DNA from: Streptococcus gallinaceus
Lineage (GTDB): Bacteria; Bacillota; Bacilli; Lactobacillales; Streptococcaceae
DNA: 64,000 nt
Assembly (NCBI RefSeq): GCF_024170225.1
Contig: NZ_JALJXU010000008.1
Span: 1 to 64,000 of the forward strand
Direction: 5' to 3'
Part shown: piece after piece, positions 7,611 to 16,041 of the stretch
Layout: the number at the start of each line of letters is the position of its first letter
Position numbering within the stretch: position 1 is the stretch's first letter
Notes under the pieces: model-generated
Seen by the model: only the letters and a program-made list of their open reading frames with translations
The model's database searches: none
Told to the model about the DNA's origin: nothing
Made by a program: the position numbers and the translations under genes

Positions 7611-8003
7611 ATGTTGCATCATGTGGAATATTACGTCTCTTCTTTGGCTAAAAGCAGGGCTTTTTATGAAACGTTTTTGCTAGAGTTGGGCTATGAGGTT
7701 TATCAAGAGTGGGAACAAGGGGTTAGCTATCGGTATGATGATTATTACCTGGTGCTGGTCCAAGTAAGAGAGAAATATGCTCAGGAACTCTATCATCGCT
7801 GTCATGTCGGTTTAAATCATCTGGCATTTCGTATAGCGACGTCTGATAAATGGGAGGAGCTACGGAACAAACTATCCAATCAAGATGTGACTTTTCTCTA
7901 TGAAGACCGTTTCCCCTATGCAGCCGGTAGTGCTTATCAAGCCTACTTTGTGGAAGCCCCAGATCGGTTGAAGATAGAATTCGTTTTAGGAGGTAGTCTA
8001 TGA
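7611..8003 (+). CDS. VOC (glyoxalase/bleomycin-resistance fold) family protein
   Basis: A 130-residue single-domain protein starting MLHHVEYYVSSLAKSRAFYE and ending in APDRLKIEFVL, the two ends of a vicinal-oxygen-chelate fold. His and Glu residues at the usual metal positions (HHVEYY, HLAFRI, KIEF) are present, but the substrate is unknown. It is the first gene after the T-box. The ATG sits immediately after the terminator T run, and the only purine-rich sequence upstream is inside the terminator stem. The end overlaps the next gene's ATG by 4 bases. Confidence 0.8.
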   Translation: MLHHVEYYVSSLAKSRAFYETFLLELGYEVYQEWEQGVSYRYDDYYLVLVQVREKYAQELYHRCHVGLNHLAFRIATSDKWEELRNKLSNQDVTFLYEDRFPYAAGSAYQAYFVEAPDRLKIEFVLGGSL

Positions 8004-8563
8004 GGGAATTTAAAAGACTAGAAACCAGACATTTGACCTTGCGTCCAGTGGTCTTATCGGATGCAGAAGCCATGTATGACTATGGGCATCGTCCTGAAGT
8101 GGCCCGCCTAGCAGGTTTTCCGGTCAATCAGTCTATCGATGAGTGCCGAGAGTTCATCCAGATGGATTTGGCTAAAAAAGGAGAGGTGACCAGACAGCGC
8201 ATCTATGCCATTTGCCTCAAAGGGCAGGACCGCTTGATGGGGACTGTGAACTTTGCTAAGGAAATCAAATCTGACATTCTGGAAATTGGCTACGTCCTTC
8301 ATCCTGACTTGTGGGGGCAAGGTCTGATGCCAGAGGCGGTGGCAGCCTTGGTTGACTTCGGTTTTCAAGAATTGGGCTTGCGCAAGATTGAGATTGCAGT
8401 CTATGACCATAATGCGCAGAGCCGGCGCGTGGCAGAAAAGCTGGGTTTTCAATTGGAAGCAAGCCTGCGTAAGCGTAAGAAAATTGATGATATCTATTGT
8501 GACAAATTGATTTTTGGACTCTTGAAGGAAGAATGGGAGAAAAACGATGAAAGCAAGATTTGA
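8000..8563 (+). CDS. GNAT N-acetyltransferase, RimJ/RimL-like
   Basis: A 187-residue acetyl-CoA-dependent N-acetyltransferase. It has the N-terminal LETRHLTLRPVVLSDAEAMYDY signature, the acetyl-CoA loop HPDLWGQGLMPEAV (Q/RxxGxG/A type), and C-terminal NAQSRRVAEKLGFQLE. The closest familiar relatives are RimJ/RimL ribosomal-protein acetyltransferases and sugar or antibiotic acetylators; the substrate cannot be assigned. The ATG overlaps the VOC stop by 4 bases. A GNAT gene inside a tRNA-synthetase T-box operon recurs ahead of ileS in this window. Confidence 0.87.
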   Translation: MREFKRLETRHLTLRPVVLSDAEAMYDYGHRPEVARLAGFPVNQSIDECREFIQMDLAKKGEVTRQRIYAICLKGQDRLMGTVNFAKEIKSDILEIGYVLHPDLWGQGLMPEAVAALVDFGFQELGLRKIEIAVYDHNAQSRRVAEKLGFQLEASLRKRKKIDDIYCDKLIFGLLKEEWEKNDESKI

Positions 8564-9144
8564 CCTTGATCAGCTGACTTGGACACGTGAGCCAAAAGCA
8601 TTCACTATCGCAGAGGACAAGATTACAATCACAACAGCTCCTCAGACGGACCTTTGGCAACGGACCTATTACCATTTTCAAAATGACAATGCGCCAGTTT
8701 TGCAGCTGACGACAGGTGAGGAATGAGGTCAAGACCAGTTTTGCTAGCCAGCACCGCTTTGACCAGTGCGGTGTGGTCATGTACTTGGATAGTGAGAATT
8801 GGCTCAAGGCGTCTATTGAATATGAAACGGAAGACTTCCAACACCTAGGCTCTGTGGCGACCAATCGCGGCTACTCTGACTGGGTAACGACTGAAATTCC
8901 AGCGGACATCAAAGAAATGTGGTATAGGCTCAGCCGTCGTGGCAAGGATTTTCGTCTTGATTGCTCCATTGACGGTGTGACCTTTAAGCAGATGCGCATC
9001 TGTCATATGGACAAGGCTGACAAGGAAATATCCTTTGGCATCTATGCTTGTAGCCCCGAAGAATCTAGTTTTGTTGCAACCTTTACGGATTTTGAACTGA
9101 CCGACTGCCAGTGGCAGGCACATGATGGGCAACAGCCGGAATGA
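8547..9144 (+). pseudogene. Frameshifted DUF1349 protein
   Basis: The ATG at 8547 opens a DUF1349 (concanavalin-like, regulator-of-toxin-type) protein, MKARFDLDQLTWTREPKAF, that stops at 8726 after 59 residues. The remainder continues in the +1 frame from about 8716 (VKTSFASQHRFDQCGVVMY...) to 9144, with the typical DUF1349 text DSENWLKASIEYE and GIYACSPEESSF. Joined, the pieces look like one about 195-residue protein missing a few residues at the join, so a small deletion near 8715-8725 broke it. The start overlaps the end of the GNAT gene. If the downstream piece is translated, its GTG at 8716 would be the start. Confidence 0.8.
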
Positions 9145-9154
9145 AGGAGATTAG

Positions 9155-9733
9155 ATGAAACAAGATTTTGAAACAGCAAAATTATACTATGGTTTTCCAG
9201 TGATCGTTTTAGGTTATAAGGACGAGACGTTAGGTTATAATATTACGACCAGCTCATCTTCCTATACACTTGGAGATATGATGGTGATTGGTCTTTACAC
9301 ACCTAATAATACAACAGCTCAAATCAAAATATTCAAAGAGTTTACGGTTCATGTTCCACATATAGAGGTCATGGCGGAGGTTGAACAAGCTGGATTTGTC
9401 AGTCATCGAGATAAATTGAACATGACTGAATTGCCTTACCAAATAAGTCCTAGAATTGATGCGCCAATTCTAGAGAATTGCTCGCTGGTCATGGAATGCA
9501 TGGTAGACTCTATTTCTGAATTTGATAACTATACCAATTTTACTGCCCGTATCGTTGGACGTCAAATCGATGAGCAGTTACTAGATGAAAAAGGTTATCT
9601 AAAACATGAAGCACTTAATCCCTTGCTTTATATGGGAGATGGTAAGGCGCGTGTTTATCGTTACCTAGATAATCAGACGACACCACTGGGACAATTTATG
9701 AAGGACAAAAAAAGAAGATCAAGAAAAATATAA
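9155..9733 (+). CDS. Flavin reductase-like (FMN-binding split barrel) protein
   Basis: A 192-residue protein with the split-barrel flavin reductase fold: YYGFPVIVLGYKDE at the N-terminus, NITTSSSSYTLGDMMVIGL in the flavin-binding region, and NPLLYMGDGKARVYRYLD at the end. Relatives use FMN or FAD and NAD(P)H to supply reduced flavin or bind flavin as an oxidoreductase. The partner enzyme is not evident. It has an AGGAGA ribosome-binding site, sits in the T-box operon, and ends 12 bases before valS. The C-terminus KDKKRRSRKI is strongly basic. Confidence 0.82.
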   Translation: MKQDFETAKLYYGFPVIVLGYKDETLGYNITTSSSSYTLGDMMVIGLYTPNNTTAQIKIFKEFTVHVPHIEVMAEVEQAGFVSHRDKLNMTELPYQISPRIDAPILENCSLVMECMVDSISEFDNYTNFTARIVGRQIDEQLLDEKGYLKHEALNPLLYMGDGKARVYRYLDNQTTPLGQFMKDKKRRSRKI

Positions 9734-9745
9734 AGGAGTAAACAC

Positions 9746-12394
9746 ATGAAAGAACTTTCACCAAAATACAATCCAGCCGAGGTTGAGGCTGGACATTACC
9801 AATCCTGGCTTGACCAAGATGTTTTCAAACCATCAGGCGACAAGAAGGCTAAGCCGTATTCCATCGTGATTCCACCGCCAAACGTAACTGGTAAACTTCA
9901 CCTTGGCCACGCTTGGGACACGACTTTGCAGGATATTATCATCCGTCAAAAACGCATGCAGGGCTTTGATACCCTTTGGCTTCCAGGGATGGACCATGCA
10001 GGGATTGCGACACAGGCTAAGGTTGAGGAGCGTCTGCGTGAGCAAGGCATTTCTCGCTATGACCTTGGTCGTGAGAAATTCCTCGATAAGGTTTGGGAGT
10101 GGAAAGATGAGTACGCGACTACTATCAAGGAGCAGTGGGGCAAGATGGGACTTTCTCTTGACTACTCACGTGAGCGTTTCACGCTAGATGAGGGCTTGTC
10201 TAAGGCTGTTCGCAAGGTATTTGTTGACCTTTACAAAAAAGGATGGATTTACCGCGGTGAGTTTATCATCAACTGGGACCCAGCGGCTCGTACGGCTTTG
10301 TCTGATATCGAGGTTATCCACAAGGACGTGGAAGGTGCCTTTTACCATATGAATTACATGTTGGAAGATGGCTCGCGCGCTCTGGAAGTCGCTACCACTC
10401 GTCCAGAGACCATGTTTGGGGATGTGGCTGTCGCTGTCAATCCAGAAGACCCTCGCTACAAGGACTTGATTGGTCAAAACGTTATCTTGCCAATCATCAA
10501 CAAGGCTATTCCAATCGTGGCTGACGAGCATGCGGATCCTGAATTTGGGACAGGTGTGGTAAAAATTACCCCAGCTCACGACCCGAATGACTTTGCCGTA
10601 GGTCAACGCCACAATCTGCCACAAGTCAATGTTATGCACGATGATGGTACCATGAATGAGCTTGCTGGTGACTTTTCAGGCATGGACCGCTTTGACGCTC
10701 GTAAGGCTGTCGTGGCTAAACTTGAAGAGTTAGGTGCATTGGTCAAAATTGAAGAACGTGTCCACTCAGTTGGTCACTCAGAGCGTACAGGTGTTGTGGT
10801 TGAGCCGCGCTTGTCAACTCAATGGTTCGTTAAGATGGACCAGTTGGCCAAGAACGCCATTGCCAACCAAGACACGGAAGACAAGGTTGAGTTCTACCCG
10901 CCACGTTTCAACGATACCTTCCTTTCATGGATGGAAAACGTACACGACTGGGTGATCTCACGTCAGCTTTGGTGGGGCCACCAAATCCCAGCTTGGTACA
11001 ATGAAGCGGGCGACATGTATGTTGGCGAGGAAGCACCAGAAGGTGACGGATGGACTCAGGACGCTGACGTGCTTGACACATGGTTTAGCTCTGCCCTTTG
11101 GCCATTCTCAACCATGGGCTGGCCTGACACGGATGCTGAAGACTTTAAGCGTTACTTCCCAACATCAACTTTGGTTACGGGTTATGACATCATCTTCTTC
11201 TGGGTGTCACGCATGATCTTCCAATCCCTTGAATTTACAGGGCGCAAGCCATTTTCAAACGTTCTGATCCACGGACTCATTCGTGACGAAGAAGGTCGTA
11301 AGATGTCGAAATCCCTTGGAAACGGGATTGACCCGATGGATGTCATTGAAAAATATGGTGCAGACAGTTTGCGTTGGTTCTTGTCTAACGGCTCTGCCCC
11401 AGGACAGGATGTCCGTTTCTCATATGAAAAAATGGATGCGTCGTGGAACTTTATTAACAAAATCTGGAACATTTCTCGCTATATCCTCATGAACAATGAA
11501 GGCCTCAGCCTTGATCAAGCGACAACGACGGTTGAAGCTGTCGCGGCGGGTACTGCTGGTAATGTGACGGATAAATGGATTCTCCACAACCTCAACGAAA
11601 CTATTGCCAAGGTTACTGAAAACTTTGACAAGTTCGAGTTTGGTGTGGCAGGTCATATCCTCTACAACTTCATCTGGGAAGAATTTGCCAACTGGTATGT
11701 GGAGCTGACTAAGGAAGTCCTCTACAGCGACAACGAGGAAGAAAAAGTCATCACGCGCTCTGTCCTCCTCTACACCTTGGACCAGATTCTCCGCCTTCTC
11801 CATCCGATCATGCCTTTCGTGACGGAGAAAATTTACGGCCAGTACAGCCAAGGCTCTATCGTGACAGCTGCCTATCCTATGGTTAATAAGGCTTTTGAAA
11901 ATGAAGCTGCGCACCGCGGTGTGGAAAGCCTTAAAGACCTGATTCGCTCTGTCCGCAACGCCCGTGTCGAGGTTAACGTCGCACCAAGCAAGCCAATTAC
12001 TATCCTCATCAAGACAGCTGACCAAGCGCTTGAAGACTTCTTCAAAGCCAACAGCAACTACATCAATCGCTTCACTAACCCAGAACACCTTGAGATTTCA
12101 AGTGACTTGGCAACACCAGAACTGGCCATGTCAAGCGTCATCACAGGAGCCGAAATCTTCTTGCCGCTGGCAGACCTCTTGAATGTCGAAGAAGAACTTG
12201 CTCGACTCAACAAAGAACTTGCTAAATGGCAGAAAGAACTGGACATGGTAGGCAAAAAACTCAGCAACGAACGCTTCGTAGCCAATGCCAAACCAGAAGT
12301 CGTTGAAAAAGAACGCGACAAACAAACCGACTACCAAATTAAGTATGAGGCTACTGTTGAGCGTATCAAAGAGATGGAGAAGTTGGGTAAGTAA
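9746..12394 (+). CDS. valS: Valyl-tRNA synthetase
   Basis: Class I synthetase of 882 residues that charges tRNA-Val. The HIGH-type motif is HLGHAWDTT (about residue 53), the CP1 editing domain follows ([26 protein letters not shown]), the KMSKS motif is [13 protein letters not shown] (about residue 518), then the anticodon-binding domain and a C-terminal coiled coil ([19 protein letters not shown]). The ribosome-binding site AAAGGAG precedes the ATG. It is the last gene of the T-box operon and ends at a strong terminator. Codon use is that of a highly expressed gene, unlike the AT-rich genes that follow. Confidence 0.98.
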   Translation: MKELSPKYNPAEVEAGHYQSWLDQDVFKPSGDKKAKPYSIVIPPPNVTGKLHLGHAWDTTLQDIIIRQKRMQGFDTLWLPGMDHAGIATQAKVEERLREQGISRYDLGREKFLDKVWEWKDEYATTIKEQWGKMGLSLDYSRERFTLDEGLSKAVRKVFVDLYKKGWIYRGEFIINWDPAARTALSDIEVIHKDVEGAFYHMNYMLEDGSRALEVATTRPETMFGDVAVAVNPEDPRYKDLIGQNVILPIINKAIPIVADEHADPEFGTGVVKITPAHDPNDFAVGQRHNLPQVNVMHDDGTMNELAGDFSGMDRFDARKAVVAKLEELGALVKIEERVHSVGHSERTGVVVEPRLSTQWFVKMDQLAKNAIANQDTEDKVEFYPPRFNDTFLSWMENVHDWVISRQLWWGHQIPAWYNEAGDMYVGEEAPEGDGWTQDADVLDTWFSSALWPFSTMGWPDTDAEDFKRYFPTSTLVTGYDIIFFWVSRMIFQSLEFTGRKPFSNVLIHGLIRDEEGRKMSKSLGNGIDPMDVIEKYGADSLRWFLSNGSAPGQDVRFSYEKMDASWNFINKIWNISRYILMNNEGLSLDQATTTVEAVAAGTAGNVTDKWILHNLNETIAKVTENFDKFEFGVAGHILYNFIWEEFANWYVELTKEVLYSDNEEEKVITRSVLLYTLDQILRLLHPIMPFVTEKIYGQYSQGSIVTAAYPMVNKAFENEAAHRGVESLKDLIRSVRNARVEVNVAPSKPITILIKTADQALEDFFKANSNYINRFTNPEHLEISSDLATPELAMSSVITGAEIFLPLADLLNVEEELARLNKELAKWQKELDMVGKKLSNERFVANAKPEVVEKERDKQTDYQIKYEATVERIKEMEKLGK

Positions 12395-12410
12395 TAATAT
12401 AAAATATTAT

Positions 12411-12440
12411 GAAAACGTTAGCAAAAGCTAACGTTTTTTT
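12411..12440 (+). terminator. valS operon terminator
   Basis: AAAACGTTAGC/GCTAACGTTTTTTT forms a perfect hairpin with a short loop and T run, immediately followed by the extended -10 of the next gene. Confidence 0.9.
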
Positions 12441-12448
12441 GATATAAT
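12440..12448 (+). promoter_or_regulatory. Extended -10 promoter (TGATATAAT) of the unknown cassette
   Basis: TATAAT at 12443-12448 with TG at 12440-12441 is fused to the valS terminator T run. This gives the insert its own promoter and about 30 bases of leader. Confidence 0.55.
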
Positions 12449-12481
12449 AACATCAAAATAATCTATTAAAAAGGGAACAAT

Positions 12482-13471
12482 TTGATTATGTATAAACGAG
12501 AAAATTATCAATTTAAATTAAATGTTCAACCTCATATTTTAAATAAATATCGTGATAAAGTTGGAGAATTGAAATCACAAATTATTCCTAATGCTATTTT
12601 TAATGCCTACAATGACTTGTTTTCAAATCCAGTGATGGAAAAAAACAAATTAAGCCTTGTTATTTTCCAAGACTATAAAGAAATTGAGGATTCTGAAGAA
12701 TATATAAAGCTTAAAAAAATCACTGATGAAATTACTGTAGAATATAAAGAAATTACTGCAGAATATAAGAAAGGCAATGGTATACATTATAGTCCAGAGT
12801 TTTTAGTGAAATTGGAGGAAGCAATAAACGATAGAAAAATACTCTTATCAAAATTTCTTGTTTTAAACCAAGCTAATTCCAGATATACTAGTAGTCAAGC
12901 TTACGAAGAAATTGAGCGATTGTATGATTTTAATATAGATTCGGAAATTGGGAAAGGATTAGATCATATAAGGAGAGTTAGAAAAATTATATTGTACCTA
13001 GAAGAGCAAATTGAAAATGGTACAGAGGAAATTAGGGTAGACTATTCATTCGAAGACGAAATACTTACTATAAAAAATGTAACAATTGATGAGGCACTAG
13101 CTTCATTTAAAAAAGTGGAAACTCAAGTAAATGATTCAAAGAGTGATTTAGGGTATATAAAAATTAATCCAGTTTATGAAAAAGTTGCACTAAATACTAC
13201 CGAGAGTATGAGATCTATTGAAATAATCACAACTTATCCTAATGGAGATACTGATGATGAACTAGATTTATTACTTGAGTTACCTAGAGTTACTGACTCA
13301 AAAGAATCTAGAACAACTTTTATAGCTTCGGATTCAGTGGATAATAAAACCTTTTTAGAAAATACACAGAGACTTTCTGTTAAACCAAGTCAAAAAGGGT
13401 ATTTAGTAGATATAAGAAGTAACGGAAGTACAATTATTAATTTTTCAAATTCAATTATAAAACGTGAGTGA
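12482..13471 (+). CDS. Unrecognised soluble protein, first gene of a two-gene cassette
   Basis: A 329-residue protein with no family I recognise. It has no signal peptide or membrane span. Residues about 75-185 are charged and helical (EEYIKLKKITDEITVEYKE..., VRKIILYLEEQIENG), and the C-terminal third is beta-rich (SMRSIEIITTYPNGDTDDE, SQKGYLVDIRSNGSTIINF). The region is much richer in A and T than valS or ccdA, with rare-codon use such as ATA and AGA, which points to horizontal transfer. The TTG at 12482 is well spaced from AAGGGA; the ATG at 12488 is the alternative. Its end overlaps the GTG of the membrane-protein gene, so the two are probably co-translated. A defence or immunity role is possible but unproven. 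Confidence 0.75.
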   Translation: MIMYKRENYQFKLNVQPHILNKYRDKVGELKSQIIPNAIFNAYNDLFSNPVMEKNKLSLVIFQDYKEIEDSEEYIKLKKITDEITVEYKEITAEYKKGNGIHYSPEFLVKLEEAINDRKILLSKFLVLNQANSRYTSSQAYEEIERLYDFNIDSEIGKGLDHIRRVRKIILYLEEQIENGTEEIRVDYSFEDEILTIKNVTIDEALASFKKVETQVNDSKSDLGYIKINPVYEKVALNTTESMRSIEIITTYPNGDTDDELDLLLELPRVTDSKESRTTFIASDSVDNKTFLENTQRLSVKPSQKGYLVDIRSNGSTIINFSNSIIKRE

Positions 13472-14009
13472 GAGTGAAATGAATCAAATTGAAAAAAATC
13501 CAATCAAAATTATTTATCTGGCAAGGAATAAATTACTTCCATTCAGTGTATGGATTTTATATTTTGTTTTGATAATATTAATGCTGATATTAACATTTGT
13601 TGTTCCTAACAAGATACTAATGGTTAATTATCAAATTCTTGATACACACCAGTTTATTGTAGTTTCAATTTCTGCACTGGCTTTTATATTATCTATGTAC
13701 ATGTTTGGTAGAGAAGTGTATACTATTGAAGATTTTGCAAGATTATACGTTGGTAATCCTAATGTATACTATGGCTATTTAGCTGATTATTTGTTTCCAG
13801 CGTTACTTTGGTGCTTAGTTATAACGCTTTCTATAACCAAAATCGTTATTATAGTGTCTATTTCTCAGTGGTTACTAGAATTATTGAGGGTATGCTTTTT
13901 ATCAATTGTAATTTTAGCTTTTCTATCTACTATAACATTGGTCATTCATAATATGAATAGGGTATCAAATAAAGTAGTGGTTGAAAGTAAAAAGTCAGAA
14001 ATTCAATGA
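13464..14009 (+). CDS. Unrecognised four-helix membrane protein, second gene of the cassette
   Basis: A 181-residue protein with about four predicted membrane segments (near residues 25-47, 63-80, 108-130 and 137-160) and short polar ends. No family is recognised. The GTG at 13464 overlaps the previous gene by 8 bases; an ATG at 13479 (MNQIEKNPIKI) is an alternative start. Base composition is AT-rich like its partner. A soluble protein coupled to a small multi-span membrane protein recalls sensor/effector pairs in phage-defence or exclusion systems, but nothing here proves it. Confidence 0.72.
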   Translation: MSESEMNQIEKNPIKIIYLARNKLLPFSVWILYFVLIILMLILTFVVPNKILMVNYQILDTHQFIVVSISALAFILSMYMFGREVYTIEDFARLYVGNPNVYYGYLADYLFPALLWCLVITLSITKIVIIVSISQWLLELLRVCFLSIVILAFLSTITLVIHNMNRVSNKVVVESKKSEIQ

Positions 14010-14013
14010 GTAG

Positions 14014-14430
14014 CAAGTTATACCAGACGCTAAGCATTTTCATGACACGCATACAGATTTCTTCGGTAAGGCCATTGATACTTTTGATGAAAAGAATAAG
14101 CGAAAATCGGCTTTGGACAAAGACAATCGAGTATTTACTTTGAAGTTCCTTGCATCCGGTGATGAGATTGAAGCGTATATTAATCAAGAAAATGGAAAAG
14201 CGATACAATCAACTCATAAATAAGGTATTTTAGGTGAGTGGCTTTTAAGAGGAGTTTTTCAACTCCGAGAAAGAAAAGCGCTAACCTATGAAAAGTTAGT
14301 TGACCTAAATACTAACGCTATTCGTTTAACCAAGTTTAAGAATTCATCAATCATTGGAATTGAATTCATCTGGATTGATATCAATAATCCTCCCAAAGAC
14401 GCTATTGGTTGGATAGCTAAAGGCTCTTAA
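14014..14430 (+). pseudogene. Remnant of an unidentified protein, possibly a restriction-enzyme C-terminus
   Basis: One frame is open from 14014 to 14430 apart from a single TAA at 14221, and has no start codon. It encodes DAKHFHDTHTDFFGKAIDTF..., then after the stop GEWLLRGVFQLRERKALTYE and NNPPKDAIGWIAKGS. This looks like the C-terminal part of a larger protein that lost its N-terminus. The LLRGVFQLRERKALTYEKL section resembles the C-terminal domain of NgoFVII-type restriction enzymes as I remember them, but I cannot confirm that. It suggests that a defence or mobile gene once stood beside the two-gene cassette. Confidence 0.5.
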
Positions 14431-14435
14431 CTCAG

Positions 14436-14464
14436 AACACACAGTCCTAACTGTGTGTTTTTTC
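14436..14464 (+). terminator. Terminator closing the accessory insert
   Basis: AACACACAG (14436-14444) pairs with CTGTGTGTT (14451-14459) and a T run follows. It lies between the remnant and ccdA. Confidence 0.85.
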
Positions 14465-14559
14465 TTATCAAATTCAAGTTTTTGCATGTGGGTGTCTATG
14501 TTTTTGTGGCGAGGGATGGCGTAAAATGGAGGTATCTTAAGAGAGGAGTTGATGAGGAG

Positions 14560-15264
14560 ATGGATTTTGTGTTTGTTGGGTCAGTGTTTCTGGCTGGCTT
14601 GGTGTCGTTTTTCTCGCCTTGTATTTTTCCGGTCTTGCCGGTTTATCTGGGCTTGTTGTTAGATGTGGGTGAGAGGCGAGTGTTTCGGATAGGGAGGTGG
14701 ACGTTTAATTGGTATGGTGTCGCAAAGACCTTGGTCTTTATTCTAGGTCTGTCGACGATATTTGTCCTCTTGGGCTATGGTGCAGGTGCGCTGGGTCAGG
14801 TTCTCTATGCAGACTGGTTTAGAATTCTGCTGGGGCTAATCGTGATTGCGCTGGGGCTTCATCAGATGGGTGTCCTAACCTTTAGGCGCTTGGAGTTGCA
14901 AAAGTCGCTAATTTATCAGCATAAGAAAGAGCGCAATGCCTTTCTCAGTGCTTACTTATTGGGCTTGACCTTTAGCTTTGGCTGGACGCCTTGTGTGGGA
15001 CCGGTTCTGAGCTCGGTTCTAGCTATTGCGGCGACAGGATCAAAAGGAGCACTACAAGGTGGGCTCTTGATGCTGGTTTACACGCTAGGTTTGGGAATTC
15101 CTTTTATTCTCTTATCTCTGGCACAGGATATGGTCTTGAAGCAGTTTAATCGCTTGAAGCCACATATTGGATTATTGAAAAAAGTGGGCGGAGCCTTGAT
15201 TATCGTGATGGGACTGATTTTGATGTTTGGTCAATTAAACAGTCTCGCTAGTTTATTGCATTAG
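14560..15264 (+). CDS. ccdA: CcdA-type thiol-disulfide transporter
   Basis: A polytopic membrane protein (234 residues from the chosen start) that passes electrons from cytosolic thioredoxin to extracellular thioredoxin-like proteins. About six hydrophobic helices are seen, with the two redox cysteines in FFSPCIFPVLP and FGWTPCVGPVLS. The frame is open from 14455, but the ATG at 14560 (MDFVFVGSVFL) follows AGAGGAG and starts at the conserved N-terminus. It is followed by an Etrx-like lipoprotein and MsrAB, the same order as the pneumococcal ccdA1-etrx1-msrAB1 oxidative-repair operon. The reductive flow is CcdA to the lipoprotein to MsrAB. Confidence 0.9.
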   Translation: MDFVFVGSVFLAGLVSFFSPCIFPVLPVYLGLLLDVGERRVFRIGRWTFNWYGVAKTLVFILGLSTIFVLLGYGAGALGQVLYADWFRILLGLIVIALGLHQMGVLTFRRLELQKSLIYQHKKERNAFLSAYLLGLTFSFGWTPCVGPVLSSVLAIAATGSKGALQGGLLMLVYTLGLGIPFILLSLAQDMVLKQFNRLKPHIGLLKKVGGALIIVMGLILMFGQLNSLASLLH

Positions 15265-15288
15265 GAAATGACAAATGGAGGTCTTAAA

Positions 15289-16029
15289 ATGAAAAAAATG
15301 ATTCGCTTGACAACAGGATTGGTCTGCGCAGCCATGCTTTGCGCCTGCTCAAATGGAGCTGGAAATAACATGAAAGAAGACAAGATGTCAGACAAAACGT
15401 CGATGTCATCTAGCATGTCAAAGGATAAGATGTCCGATAAGATGGACAAATCGGATAAGAAAATGTCATCTGATAAGATGAAAAAATCAGATAACATGAA
15501 GCAGTCTGATAAGATGATGAACTCATCTGACAAGATAGACTCAGATATGAAATCTTCAGATAAGATGTCAGATGACAAGATGACTAAAGAATCCGATATG
15601 ATGTCTCATCAAGCCGCGCCTGATTTCACCTTGAAGGACTTGGATGGTAAAACGCACCGTTTGTCTGACTACAAGGGCAAGAAGGTTTACTTGAAATTCT
15701 GGGCATCATGGTGTTCTATCTGCTTGTCAACCTTGTCTGATACCAAGGAATTAGCTCAGCAAAAAGATACAGATTTTGTGGTATTGACCGTCGTGTCTCC
15801 AACTAAAAATGGTGAAAAAAGCGAAGCTGATTTCAAAAAATGGTTTAAGGGAACGGACTTTAAAGGTTTGCCAGTCTTGGTGGACAATAGCGGTAAATTG
15901 CTAGAAGATTATGGCGTACGCTCTTATCCAACAGCTGCCTTTATTGACAGCGAGGGCAATCTTGCCAAAACTCAGGTTGGTTTTATGGAAAAAGAGGCGA
16001 TTGAGCAAACCTTGAAAGAGCTCAAGTAA
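15289..16029 (+). CDS. Extracellular thioredoxin-like lipoprotein (Etrx/TlpA type)
   Basis: The 246-residue protein begins with a lipoprotein signal ending LCAC (cysteine about residue 19). Next is a long low-complexity linker of Lys, Ser, Asp and Met (about residues 24-110, units such as SDKMDKSDKK), then a redoxin/TlpA domain (TLKDLDGKTHRLSDYKGK) with the active site WASWCSIC and a cis-Pro region RSYPTAAFI. It would sit on the outer face of the membrane and hand electrons from CcdA to MsrAB. GGAGG precedes ATG 15289, so the upstream ATG at 15268 is not used. It starts 25 bases after ccdA. The Met-rich linker is unusual. Confidence 0.88.
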   Translation: MKKMIRLTTGLVCAAMLCACSNGAGNNMKEDKMSDKTSMSSSMSKDKMSDKMDKSDKKMSSDKMKKSDNMKQSDKMMNSSDKIDSDMKSSDKMSDDKMTKESDMMSHQAAPDFTLKDLDGKTHRLSDYKGKKVYLKFWASWCSICLSTLSDTKELAQQKDTDFVVLTVVSPTKNGEKSEADFKKWFKGTDFKGLPVLVDNSGKLLEDYGVRSYPTAAFIDSEGNLAKTQVGFMEKEAIEQTLKELK

Positions 16030-16041
16030 GGAGGAGAAATC

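Noticed and set aside
8265-8864. Minus-strand open frame of 199 codons
   Set aside because: It is antisense to the GNAT and DUF1349 genes and resembles no protein.
11420-12088. Long minus-strand open frame of 222 codons inside valS
   Set aside because: It is antisense to valS with no ribosome-binding site or protein-like content; it arises from the codon bias of valS.
12482-14009. Type II toxin-antitoxin pair
   Set aside because: Both proteins are too large, one has four membrane helices, and no DNA-binding antitoxin motif is seen.
15261-15578. Minus-strand open frame with repeated SDILS/DEFI units
   Set aside because: It is the complement of the low-complexity linker of the thioredoxin lipoprotein, so its repetitive look is a shadow.
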